Shown one piece after another: positions 1 to 7,073 of a DNA stretch of 21,751 nucleotides. Below the pieces are notes generated by a model. It worked only from the letters and a program-made list of their open reading frames with translations. It was not told the DNA's origin and ran no database searches. The translations under genes and the position numbers were made by a program. This DNA comes from JAHHLP01 sp041609895 (GTDB taxonomy: Bacteria > Bacteroidota > Rhodothermia > Rhodothermales > JABDKH01): the NCBI GenBank assembly GCA_041609895.1, contig JBFIPX010000037.1, positions 1 to 21,751 of the forward strand. The letters are read 5' to 3'. Numbering within the stretch: position 1 is the first letter of the stretch; each line of letters starts with the position of its first letter.

Positions 1-1
1 C

Positions 2-106
2 CAGCCGCTGATCTGGATCGGCACGATTGCGTTGATCGCGCTGGTCTATCCCATGGCTCGTATCAACCGGTTTTCTCCGGTAGAGGCGCTCAGAAGATTC
101 AAGTAG
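2..106 (+). CDS. C-terminal end of an ABC transporter permease (FtsX/MacB type), partial
   Basis: Only the last 34 codons are in the window; the 5' end lies upstream. The visible peptide is one hydrophobic segment (about residues 3-18 of the fragment) followed by PMARINRFSPVEALRRFK and a TAG stop. A last transmembrane helix followed by a short basic tail with 'PVEALR' is the usual end of FtsX-domain permeases of the LolC/LolE/MacB group. The next gene ends in the parallel tail ASRFNTVEAINYV, so the two are probably paralogous permeases of one transporter. The family call rests on this tail and on the context of a second permease and an ATPase. The substrate cannot be told. Confidence 0.7.
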   Translation, partial: QPLIWIGTIALIALVYPMARINRFSPVEALRRFK

Positions 107-172
107 TATATGTAATAAAACTATTTAAACTGTTGCAGTACATATAGTTATATTTTATTGAAAATGTAGTAC
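107..172 (+). promoter_or_regulatory. AT-rich intergenic segment with an inverted repeat, possible promoter/operator
   Basis: These 66 bases between two permease genes are strikingly AT-rich compared with the GC-rich surroundings. They contain an 8-base perfect inverted repeat, TATATGTA (107-114) and TACATATA (139-146). They also hold a TTG (133-135) followed about 15 bases later by TATTTTAT (151-158), which loosely resembles the Bacteroidota -33/-7 promoter layout. An internal promoter for the second permease gene would explain the base composition. No transcription start can be proved from sequence. Confidence 0.3.
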
Positions 173-1399
173 GTGAACATAATTGCGAAGATAGCCTGGC
201 GTAACATCTGGCGGAACAAGCGCCGCTCGTGGGTGCTGATCACGGCCATCGCGATCGGCGTCTTCTGTTACGTCGGCACGATGACGTTTGCGGACGGCTT
301 CTCGATTCAGATGGTCAACTCGTCCATCGAACTTGAAGGCGGGCACATCCGCATCTCCGCAAACGGCTACCAGGACAACCCGACGATCCGGGGCAAGCTC
401 GCCAACTACCCGGAACTGGAAAGACAGCTGTTGGCTCTCGACGGCTTCACGTTCGCCCCGCAGGTCTACAGCCCCGGCATGGTCAACTCGTCTGAGCAGG
501 CTTCGGGAGTACGCATCGTCGGAGTGGATCCGCGGTCCGAAATCTCGGTCTCGAGCATCCCCGCGTCCATAGTCGATGGCACCTACCTCGCTGACCTCCC
601 GTCGGACGAGATCGTGATCGGCGAAGCGCAGGCCGAGCGGCTCAACGTGCGCGTTGGCGAGAAAGTTGTCGTCATGGTGAGCGACCTCGACAACGAGGTA
701 AGCGCCGGCGCCTACCGAGTCTGCGGCCTCTTCCGGACAAACAGTTCGGAGTTTGAAAAGCTCGTCGCGTACATCCATATCGACGAGGCGAGAGAACTGC
801 TTGGCTATGCCGACGGCGAGGTGTCGACCATCTCCATCCATCTCAATCGCGGCGTCGACCTCGAATCGGCGACGGACCGCGTCAGGTCAGCGATCAGTGC
901 CTACCCGGCCGAAGTGCTGACCTGGCGTGACCGGTCTCCGATTCTCGTTCTGATGCGCGAGAGTTACGACATCGCCAGCTACATACTGGTGGTCGTGCTT
1001 TTCGCGGCAATCTCGTTCTCGATCATCAACTCATTCCTGATGGTCATCTTCGAGCGGATTCGGGAGATCGGAATCATGTCCGCCAACGGACTCCGGCCGC
1101 GGCAGATACGATTCATGCTTTATCTCGAGGCCGTCTACATCGTGATTCTCGGAATGATTGCGGGCGGCCTTCTATCGACCGCTCTCATTTATGTTTGGTC
1201 GCAGAACGGCCTCGACCTGTCCGCCTTTGCCGAAGGCGTCCGGTCCTTCGGCATCGGTACGGTCGTCTACCCCTTCGTCGATTGGAACCACATCCTGAAT
1301 GGCGTCCTGATGATCTTTCTGATGGTCTTGCTGAGCGTACTCTACCCTGCATTCAAGGCCAGCCGCTTCAACACAGTAGAGGCGATCAATTATGTCTGA
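173..1399 (+). CDS. ABC transporter permease, FtsX/MacB-PCD type (LolC/E-like)
   Basis: This 408-residue inner-membrane permease probably works with the ATPase encoded next. It has an N-terminal cytoplasmic stretch with WRNIWRNKRRS, a first transmembrane helix (about 20-40) and a large periplasmic domain of the MacB-PCD type (about 45-260). Three helices follow (about 268-290, 320-345, 372-392), with the cytoplasmic loop ERIREIGIMSANGLRPRQI between helices 2 and 3 that is typical of FtsX permeases. This four-helix layout is shared by lipoprotein extraction (LolCDE), MacB and FtsEX-like systems, which move or extract substrates mechanically from the periplasmic side. Translation starts at GTG 173, which gives the expected N-terminus; no good Shine-Dalgarno precedes it. 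The stop overlaps the ATPase start by 8 bases, so the two are translationally coupled. The substrate is unknown. Confidence 0.88.
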   Translation: MNIIAKIAWRNIWRNKRRSWVLITAIAIGVFCYVGTMTFADGFSIQMVNSSIELEGGHIRISANGYQDNPTIRGKLANYPELERQLLALDGFTFAPQVYSPGMVNSSEQASGVRIVGVDPRSEISVSSIPASIVDGTYLADLPSDEIVIGEAQAERLNVRVGEKVVVMVSDLDNEVSAGAYRVCGLFRTNSSEFEKLVAYIHIDEARELLGYADGEVSTISIHLNRGVDLESATDRVRSAISAYPAEVLTWRDRSPILVLMRESYDIASYILVVVLFAAISFSIINSFLMVIFERIREIGIMSANGLRPRQIRFMLYLEAVYIVILGMIAGGLLSTALIYVWSQNGLDLSAFAEGVRSFGIGTVVYPFVDWNHILNGVLMIFLMVLLSVLYPAFKASRFNTVEAINYV

Positions 1400-2132
1400 G
1401 GCTACGCCGGGTGTGCAAGTTCATGATCGACAAGTACGGCAACATCTCGTCGAGCTCTCGGACATCGTCAAGATCTATGAGGACAGCGATGCAGTTCCGG
1501 TGCGAGCGCTCGACGGCGTCAGCATGACGATCGCAGCGGGCGAATTCACAGCGATCGCGGGTCCGTCCGGTTCAGGAAAGACCACACTGCTAAACATCAT
1601 CGGCGGGCTGGATAAGCCAACGTCCGGCCGCGTTCTGGTCGACGGAGAGGACTTGGCCGATATGAGTCGTAACGAGTTGGCCGAGTTTCGACTGCACCAC
1701 CTTGGCTTCGTTTTCCAGGCTTTCAATCTGATCCCGGTGCTGACCGCAGAGGAAAACGCAGAGTTCAGCCTTCTCCTTCAGGGAGTGCCGCCGGGAGAGC
1801 GCCGACGGCGCGTCCGGTCGGAGTTGACGGATCTCGGCATCGACGAGGACCTTGCCGACCGCCGTCCAAATGAGCTGAGTGGTGGACAGCAGCAGCGAGT
1901 CGCCGTTGCGCGTGCCCTGGTGTCGCGGCCGCGGCTCATCCTCGCGGACGAGCCTACAGCAAATCTCGACTCTGTAACGGGGTCGCGACTGCTGGACAAG
2001 ATGCGCGACCTCAATGAACGCACAGGAATCACGTTTCTTTTTTCGACGCACGACCCACTGGTGATGGAGCGGGCGCGTCGGCTCGTCCGATTGCGTGATG
2101 GCCGGATCGTGAAAGATGACAGACGAGAGTGA
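1392..2132 (+). CDS. ABC transporter ATP-binding protein (LolD/MacB-N family)
   Basis: This 246-residue cytoplasmic ATPase has every ABC motif: Walker A GPSGSGKT (57-64), Q-loop Gln109 in VFQAFNL, signature LSGGQ (162-166), Walker B LILADE (182-187), D-loop NLD and switch His220 in STHD. A short loop with NLIPVLTAEEN after the Q-loop is typical of the LolD/MacB/FtsE class, which pairs with FtsX-type permeases. The N-terminus is about 20 residues longer than a minimal LolD, so translation could begin further in. ATG 1392 is preferred because it overlaps the permease stop (ATGTCTGA). The gene overlaps the barrel gene that follows by 17 bases, which argues that all three act together. It is more likely to power lipoprotein or lipid movement, or efflux of an envelope substrate, than nutrient import. 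Confidence 0.93.
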   Translation: MSEATPGVQVHDRQVRQHLVELSDIVKIYEDSDAVPVRALDGVSMTIAAGEFTAIAGPSGSGKTTLLNIIGGLDKPTSGRVLVDGEDLADMSRNELAEFRLHHLGFVFQAFNLIPVLTAEENAEFSLLLQGVPPGERRRRVRSELTDLGIDEDLADRRPNELSGGQQQRVAVARALVSRPRLILADEPTANLDSVTGSRLLDKMRDLNERTGITFLFSTHDPLVMERARRLVRLRDGRIVKDDRRE

Positions 2133-3312
2133 GCTGACATATCGCACGGCTCGATGCACAGGGCCCGGGTGGCCGGCCGCTTTGGTGGCCGCGCTGGTCG
2201 CGGTGATCGGGTGTGGCTTGTCGGTAGAGGCCAAGGCACAGGATAACGTCTTCGACTTCCGCGGCTACTTCAAGAACCTTGGGATCCTCTCGTCGTCGGC
2301 CTTTTCTGGCGAGACGCGATTCCTCGACATCTCCAGACTGCGCACGAAGGGTATAGCCGCTTTCGGTTCGAACATCCGGTCGGAGGTTTGGCTGGATACG
2401 GAGGTTCTCATGGGCAGCTTCATCGGAACCGTCGATTTTGACATCGGCCGGGAACTGGACCGACGTGAGTGGCTCGACCTCGATTGGCAACTCGCCTCCG
2501 CCCACCGCTTCCGCATGGAGCAGCGCATCTTCAGAGCGTTTGCTTCCGTGTACGCCGGGCCCGTTACTGCTACACTGGGCCGACAGCGCGTCGCGTGGGG
2601 GACCGGCTTCGCGTGGAACCCCACCGATTTGCTAAATCCATACAATCCGGCCGCAATCGAACTGGGCGAGAAGGCTGGAATAGACGGGTTGCACGTTGCG
2701 GCGGCGACGGGTGATTTTTCCCGGGTGGAGGCTGCCTACGCAGCCGGCGACGGTATTCGCGAATCGAGTCTGGCGGTCCGCGGCTCGTCTAAAGTCGGTG
2801 AGTACGACGTGTCCGTCATGACCGGCTACTTCAGAGACGACTGGGTAGTCGGCGGTGACTTCGCCGGTTATCTTGGTGACGCCGGCCTGCGCGGAGAAGC
2901 CGCCTACACGGTAGCAAGTGACCGGGCCGACTACATCAGATTCACGCTGACTGCAGACCGGAGCTTTGAAGGAGACTATTACGGTTTCGTCGAATACTAC
3001 CACAACGGTCAGGGTACGACGGACAAATCGAGATATAACTTTCGCGAGGTGCTGGAAGGACGGTCGTTCAACGTCGCCCGGGACTATCTCGCCTTTTCGG
3101 TGATGAAGAGCGTCACCCCCCTGCTGGCGGCAAGCCTCTACACGCTCGCCAATCTGGATGACCGCAGCGCTCTTGTCGGACCCTCAGTCACATACTCGCT
3201 GGGAGATAACGCGGAGGCGGGAGGAGCGATATACTTCTTCGCGGGCAAGGAAGACACAGAGTTTGGATCCCAGAGCAATGCCTATTTCGCCTACCTGCAG
3301 TTCTTCTTTTAA
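2116..3312 (+). CDS. Outer-membrane beta-barrel protein of an ABC transporter operon
   Basis: This 398-residue protein has a signal peptide (hydrophobic core about 20-35, likely cleavage after AKAQ near residue 42). The rest has the alternating polar/aromatic pattern of a beta-barrel and ends in YLQFFF, an aromatic C-terminus typical of BAM substrates. A conserved-looking segment, GRQRVAWGTGFAWNPTDLLN (155-174), recalls the 'WG...NPTDLLNP' signature in several barrel families found beside lipoprotein-sorting-like ABC genes (recalled, not searched). It starts inside the ATPase gene (17-base overlap), so it is coupled to the transporter and may be its outer-membrane partner. It lacks the long helical tunnel of TolC, so it is not a TolC-type channel. 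The exact family and substrate are unresolved. Confidence 0.75.
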   Translation: MTDESELTYRTARCTGPGWPAALVAALVAVIGCGLSVEAKAQDNVFDFRGYFKNLGILSSSAFSGETRFLDISRLRTKGIAAFGSNIRSEVWLDTEVLMGSFIGTVDFDIGRELDRREWLDLDWQLASAHRFRMEQRIFRAFASVYAGPVTATLGRQRVAWGTGFAWNPTDLLNPYNPAAIELGEKAGIDGLHVAAATGDFSRVEAAYAAGDGIRESSLAVRGSSKVGEYDVSVMTGYFRDDWVVGGDFAGYLGDAGLRGEAAYTVASDRADYIRFTLTADRSFEGDYYGFVEYYHNGQGTTDKSRYNFREVLEGRSFNVARDYLAFSVMKSVTPLLAASLYTLANLDDRSALVGPSVTYSLGDNAEAGGAIYFFAGKEDTEFGSQSNAYFAYLQFFF

Positions 3313-3491
3313 GTGCAAGGGCCCCGTCGGATCAGCTTTACGTATAGCGGTTCGTTTCGGCGTGTCCGGTCGAGGCGGTAGTCTGCGCTTACGTAAATGG
3401 TGGTTTATTCCTAATCATCATTCCTCGCTACCGCGTCGCTTTCGGCTGAAGCGCGTGTGCGGCCTACCGAAAGAAACCTACAGGGTGGCAA

Positions 3492-3899
3492 ATGTCTGAC
3501 GGAGAAGTCACTGATCGTACCTGCATTCGCAAGGAGGCAAACGTCACCCTGCTTGAGACGCTCCACAGGGACGCGTACGGAAACGAGCGACTGGTCGCGT
3601 TGGCTGCATACATGTCTGCCGCCGGCAACGAGACGCGGCTCCGGATCATGTACGTTTTGTGGAGGGCGGGGGAGCTATGCGTCTGCGACCTCGCAGACAT
3701 CTTTGAGATCACGCAACCCGCAGTATCACGGCACCTGAGGATCCTCAGAGAGAAGGCGCTCGTGGAGGCAAGGCGCGATGGTCAGACGGTTTTCTACCGA
3801 GTCTGCCGCGAGACGCCGTTCGCGCGAATGCTCCTGACGCTTTTCTCAGAAGATGAAGAAGCAAGGATCAGTCTAGGATTTCTGACTGACGGTAAATAG
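3492..3899 (+). CDS. ArsR/SmtB-family metal-responsive transcriptional repressor
   Basis: This 135-residue winged-helix regulator carries the family hallmark ELCVCDL (61-67) in helix 3, followed by the recognition helix QPAVSRHLRIL (75-85) and a beta-wing (DGQTVFYRV). Cys63 and Cys65 form the thiol pair used by ArsR for As(III)/Sb(III) and by CadC for Cd/Pb. The third Cys of E. coli ArsR (ELCVCDLC) is Ala here. Cys11 in the N-terminal arm could supply a CadC-like ligand, and Cys105 is also present. Repressors of this family leave DNA when metal binds. No metal-resistance gene is adjacent, so its target is not evident; autoregulation is likely. The 179-base upstream region holds two TTACGTA boxes (3338-3344 and 3389-3395) that could be operators. 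AGGGTGG lies 3 bases before the ATG. Confidence 0.9.
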   Translation: MSDGEVTDRTCIRKEANVTLLETLHRDAYGNERLVALAAYMSAAGNETRLRIMYVLWRAGELCVCDLADIFEITQPAVSRHLRILREKALVEARRDGQTVFYRVCRETPFARMLLTLFSEDEEARISLGFLTDGK

Positions 3900-3954
3900 A
3901 ACGCGCGAATCAGGTGGATCTGATCAGCCGGCTTTCATTGCTCCGCACCGCCGA

Positions 3955-4389
3955 CTAGTTGTCGAGGGCGCCCGCCGCAATCCATTCGCGGATAGCCTCG
4001 ATCTGCGAGTCGCTGAGGGGGTCGCGGCCCTGCGGCATCTGAAGGCCGACGATACCCGGGGCACCCTCCATCTTCATGATGAGGTAGCTGTTATCAGGGT
4101 CTCCCGGTACAACTCGGATCGTAGTGGGCAACCCGCTGCTTTGAACATTTACAAGATTGCTCCACGATTCTCCCGGACTCATGTCGAGTCCGCGCGGCGA
4201 ATTAGCGCCGAGGTGACATCCGGAGATCGCGCACGAGGAATTGAAAATCGAATTCTGAATGCTTGTCAGTGTTGGTGCCGGCGGGTCGGTCGACACCGGA
4301 TTGGCATGCTCGCAGGCCGAGAGGAGGACCACCACGCTAACAACCAATAGTAGGCGGTCTGTGTTGCTGAAGTTGAACACTCGTGACAT
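3955..4389 (-). CDS. Haem-binding lipoprotein, c-type cytochrome domain with CX4CH motif
   Basis: Starting at ATG 4389, the 144-residue protein has a lipoprotein signal with lipobox LLSAC (lipidated Cys26). A single cytochrome-like domain follows. Its haem site is CAISGCH (Cys53, Cys58, His59), a CX4CH motif instead of the usual CXXCH, and Met118 in GLQMP is the probable second axial ligand. The domain ends with LSDSQIEAIREWIAAGA, the closing helix typical of small class I cytochromes in planctomycetes and Bacteroidota (PSCyt1-like). The frame stays open further upstream, but this start places the signal peptide at the N-terminus and lies 4 bases after the stop of the upstream haem-barrel gene, so the two form an operon. 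It is probably an outer-membrane-anchored electron carrier. Covalent haem attachment is inferred. Confidence 0.8.
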   Translation of the reverse strand: MSRVFNFSNTDRLLLVVSVVVLLSACEHANPVSTDPPAPTLTSIQNSIFNSSCAISGCHLGANSPRGLDMSPGESWSNLVNVQSSGLPTTIRVVPGDPDNSYLIMKMEGAPGIVGLQMPQGRDPLSDSQIEAIREWIAAGALDN

Positions 4390-4393
4390 CGAA

Positions 4394-5740
4394 TCAGAAA
4401 TTGATGACTCTGAAAATATTGAACCCGAGTCGCACATCGACGTCCTGGATATCCAGGTCACCACCGCGCATATACTGATCGGCCGTCAAACCGACGCTGT
4501 TAGACAGGACGATCTGAAAGACGTGGCCGCCCGTCGTAATCTGAAAGGCGCCACCCCACGAGTCAAAACGGATGTCGTTGCCGAACGTTGCTGACCGCGA
4601 GTAGCCGGTGACGATCGGCACCCATTCGGCAACAAGCGACAGGTTACGGTGGAAGTTCCACTGACCGGCGAGGCCCAGCGTAACGAGAGCGTCCTCACCT
4701 TCGGTGGATTCCACGGGATTCGTGATGATCCCGGGTACCACGGCGACCCCTAGACCTTCCGTGAGCTGGCGGCTCGCGGTTGCTTGCAGTGAGAACTTGA
4801 ACGCTTCACCGCTGTAGCGATCTTCGACGGTCGGTTCCTCCGTCACCCAGTTGACCGCCCCCTGGAGCGCAAGACTGACGGGCCAGCCGTCGCGACCTTG
4901 CCGGCCCAATCGGTAGCGCGACCATAGCTCGACGTTATCCGCTGAATTACTGCGCGCCAGAGACACGAGGAACTCATCTGAAAAAGCGTAGCCCATGCTC
5001 AGGAAGATGATACCGCTGCCGTCAAGTCCGTAGAATGCCTCATACCCGTCGCCAATAGTTGGATTGAATCGGTGAGAGATCAGGAACAACCAGCTGCCTT
5101 CGTCGACCATTCTCGAAGTCGGCAGGTTGATTGCCTTCCATCCATCGAATGGAAAGATCTCTGCGGTTTCCTGGGTAGGCCTTGCTTCCGCGCCTTCCAG
5201 ACTTACGATCCAGTCCTGGATCAGCTGAATCTCCTCTTCGCTGAGCGTCTCGCCGGTCATCGGCATCTGGAGACCCACGATGTCGGTTGATCCGTTCACC
5301 TTCATCATGAGATAGCTCTTGTCCGGATTGCCGGGATCCACGCGCTTGAGGTCCGGGCGCTCCGTGCTGGGCACGTCGACCGTGGATGCATAGAACTGGC
5401 TGCTGGTAAGAAAGAGGTCCATCTGCGCGACTGGTCCGGCGTGGCAGCCGGCGCGTGCACAGGTTTGTTCGAAGAGTTCGGCAACGCGCGATTCAAGGTC
5501 CGCGGCCGCGGGTGCGCCCGCATCCTGGCCGTTGGCGGCGGAGGGTGAGAGCACAATGCCAATTACCAGGGCGGCCGCCAAGGCAAAGGCCGTCCACAAG
5601 TCATCGCGGCCAAGCCTGCCCCCGTCACCGCGGGGGAGTCGGGACCCACGCGCAGGTGAACCCTGTGGATACCCGCTTTCGCGGGCATGACCAGTAATTC
5701 CGCTTTCGCGGCTACAACAATGGTGCAGTTGGAAAATCAT
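4394..5740 (-). CDS. Cytochrome c-like domain fused to a DUF5777-like outer-membrane beta-barrel
   Basis: Numbered from ATG 5740 (448 residues): a hydrophobic signal segment (about 48-71, then NGQ); a haem domain with CARAGCH (Cys94, Cys99, His100, CX4CH) and Met159 in GLQMP; then from about 200 a beta-barrel-like region. That region begins AINLPTSRMVDEGSWLFLIS, a pattern I associate with DUF5777 barrels, and ends RLGFNIFRVINF with a C-terminal Phe. The haem domain closely parallels that of the downstream lipoprotein (PGNPDKSYLMMKV against PGDPDNSYLIMKM). The start is uncertain. ATG 5740 has AGAGAG about 10 bases upstream but gives a 48-residue arm encoded largely by an inserted palindromic repeat. 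TTG 5599, just inside the repeat edge, would give a normal signal peptide and 401 residues. It probably acts in redox chemistry at the outer membrane. Confidence 0.8.
   Translation of the reverse strand: MIFQLHHCCSRESGITGHARESGYPQGSPARGSRLPRGDGGRLGRDDLWTAFALAAALVIGIVLSPSAANGQDAGAPAAADLESRVAELFEQTCARAGCHAGPVAQMDLFLTSSQFYASTVDVPSTERPDLKRVDPGNPDKSYLMMKVNGSTDIVGLQMPMTGETLSEEEIQLIQDWIVSLEGAEARPTQETAEIFPFDGWKAINLPTSRMVDEGSWLFLISHRFNPTIGDGYEAFYGLDGSGIIFLSMGYAFSDEFLVSLARSNSADNVELWSRYRLGRQGRDGWPVSLALQGAVNWVTEEPTVEDRYSGEAFKFSLQATASRQLTEGLGVAVVPGIITNPVESTEGEDALVTLGLAGQWNFHRNLSLVAEWVPIVTGYSRSATFGNDIRFDSWGGAFQITTGGHVFQIVLSNSVGLTADQYMRGGDLDIQDVDVRLGFNIFRVINF
5600..5691. repeat. REP/MITE-like palindromic element
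   Basis: This 92-base element is bounded by GTCAT (5600-5604) and its complement ATGAC (5687-5691). It contains two GC-rich hairpins: CCCCCG/CGGGGG around a TCACCG loop (5619-5636) and CCCGC/GCGGG around TTTC (5672-5685). Read on the minus strand, one end encodes TGHARESGYP, a peptide often seen where 'CCCGCGAAAGCGGG' intergenic repeats are read through in other genomes. It lies at the 5' end of the haem-barrel gene and is open in that gene's frame. I could not see a target-site duplication or a second copy in the window. Confidence 0.6.
5700..5711. repeat. Short hairpin related to the adjacent palindromic element
   Basis: CCGC (5700-5703), TTTC and GCGG (5708-5711) repeat the core of the hairpin at 5672-5685 (CGCTTTCGCGG), 14 bases beyond the end of the element. 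It may be a remnant or a second unit of the same repeat family. Confidence 0.5.
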
Positions 5741-5744
5741 CGAA

Positions 5745-7037
5745 TCAGATCTCTCTAAGATATCCCCAGGTATGTAGCCGATCAGCATCCTCAAACCATC
5801 GCATCCCGATGTCCGTCCTGTAGTACATGTTCGGGATGATGATGTTACTGACGCGATTGTACGCCTGCTGCTGCGCCTGGCGAACGGTCGGACCCATGCC
5901 GACCACGACCAGCACCACGCCGCTTAACCCGGTGATCACCCACTCATCCTTGACAATCTTGACGTCTTCAATGTGGATGCCGTCGAGTCCGGGTTTTTTG
6001 AACATGACCAGAGCGTCCTTTGACATGGCCTTGAACGCGTCGAGATCCTGGAAGGGGTAGGGGGGGACGACGACTCGTACACCCACCTGAAATCCGGACC
6101 GCGTCTTCAACTCGATCTTGTCACCTCGCGCCAGCCCCGCAAGGACCTGCCCGATCGGCGTGATCATCCCCTCCTGCTGAATGAAGATCGTAGGGTAGCC
6201 GAACCTCGCGGTAAATTCGAGCGGGTAGATGCCGTTGTTGTTGACGATGCAATTGAGATCTATGTAACCGACATAATGCTCCTCACGAAGCTTCTCCTCC
6301 AACCGCTTGAGCGTGCGGTTGAAGATGCGATTTGGCTGGCTCCAATACATACACGTCCCCATCTCGCCCGTCGACGGACCGATGTTGCCGGGGAATAACT
6401 TCTTGTGCTCAAAGTTTACGTTTATCGGGTAGACGAACTCGTACCCATTGAAGAAGGCACCGACCGCCACCTCGACACCTTTCACGCGTCTCTGTAGCTG
6501 GAACACTTTGACCTGCTCGGAATGGATCGCGCGGTAGGTCTCGAGTACGTGAATGACGTCCTTCCCGTCATCTTCCTGACCCACGAACAAGAGTCTCTTG
6601 ATATTCTGCGCCTCTCCGCTCGGCTTAATGACGTACGCCGACGGATTGTCGCTCACGTATTTGATTGCGTCGTCAAACGAGGTGAATTCCTGGAAGGGGA
6701 GTATCGAAATTCCGTAGCGCTTCAGTTCGTCCTGTCCGAAGCTTCGGTCATCTTCCAGTCGGTCGGTGTAGGGTGTACCTCCGACCACGGCCTTGCCTGC
6801 TGCTCGGAGCTCGTGCGCCCACTCACCCATTCCTAGCACGTCATCAAAGACGATTACGTCGGCCCAGTCAACCTCCTTTCTCCAATCATCAACCTTTGGC
6901 ACGAAACCGTCGCCTATCTCTCGCTTCGCTGCGTGATCTATATAGTACTTGACGTCGTGACCTTCGAGCGCCGTCCGCCAAGCGGTGTCGGTGATCAAGG
7001 CGTCGTATGAGACGAAAAGGAATCGCTCTTTTGCCAT
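5745..7037 (-). CDS. PurD-like ATP-grasp protein, role unresolved
   Basis: This 430-residue soluble protein resembles phosphoribosylamine-glycine ligase (GARS/PurD) in its ATP-grasp core and C-domain. Visible parts are YVIKPSGEAQN (135-145, ATP-binding Lys), GVEVAVGAFFNG (187-198), NIGPSTGEMGT (218-228, like PurD's NTGGMGA) and GYIDLNCIVNNNGIYPLEFT (257-276). A C-terminal segment GVVLVVVGMGPTVRQAQQQA matches PurD's G-x-V-L-x-V-x-G-x-G pattern. Two features argue against ordinary purine synthesis. The N-terminus lacks the GGREHA nucleotide motif. The metal-site signature EFNxRFGDPE reads EFTARFGYPT, changing the Asn and the Asp. It may ligate another amine substrate. It starts at ATG 7037. Its stop lies 4 bases from the preferred haem-barrel start, but shared function with that gene is not supported otherwise. 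Confidence 0.75.
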   Translation of the reverse strand: MAKERFLFVSYDALITDTAWRTALEGHDVKYYIDHAAKREIGDGFVPKVDDWRKEVDWADVIVFDDVLGMGEWAHELRAAGKAVVGGTPYTDRLEDDRSFGQDELKRYGISILPFQEFTSFDDAIKYVSDNPSAYVIKPSGEAQNIKRLLFVGQEDDGKDVIHVLETYRAIHSEQVKVFQLQRRVKGVEVAVGAFFNGYEFVYPINVNFEHKKLFPGNIGPSTGEMGTCMYWSQPNRIFNRTLKRLEEKLREEHYVGYIDLNCIVNNNGIYPLEFTARFGYPTIFIQQEGMITPIGQVLAGLARGDKIELKTRSGFQVGVRVVVPPYPFQDLDAFKAMSKDALVMFKKPGLDGIHIEDVKIVKDEWVITGLSGVVLVVVGMGPTVRQAQQQAYNRVSNIIIPNMYYRTDIGMRWFEDADRLHTWGYLREI

Positions 7038-7073
7038 GCGGTTTATTTAGGCCGAGATGAAGTGGGACCAGTG

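Noticed and set aside
155..841. A 228-codon minus-strand frame opposite the permease
   Set aside because: The plus strand carries a well-supported permease; the antisense peptide is Asp/Arg/Val-rich without motifs, a typical shadow frame.
3900..3954. A terminator between the converging arsR and haem lipoprotein genes
   Set aside because: Only a 5-base stem (ATCAG/CTGAT, 3909-3924) without a T-run is visible, too weak to call.
4390..4464. Longer N-terminus for the haem lipoprotein beginning near 4464
   Set aside because: It would place 25 residues before a clear lipoprotein signal and overlap the upstream gene by 71 bases; the start at 4389 gives a standard lipoprotein.
5600..5711. A CRISPR array or tRNA as explanation for the hairpins
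   Set aside because: There are no regularly spaced direct repeats with unique spacers and no cloverleaf; two palindromic units bounded by GTCAT/ATGAC fit a REP/MITE element better.
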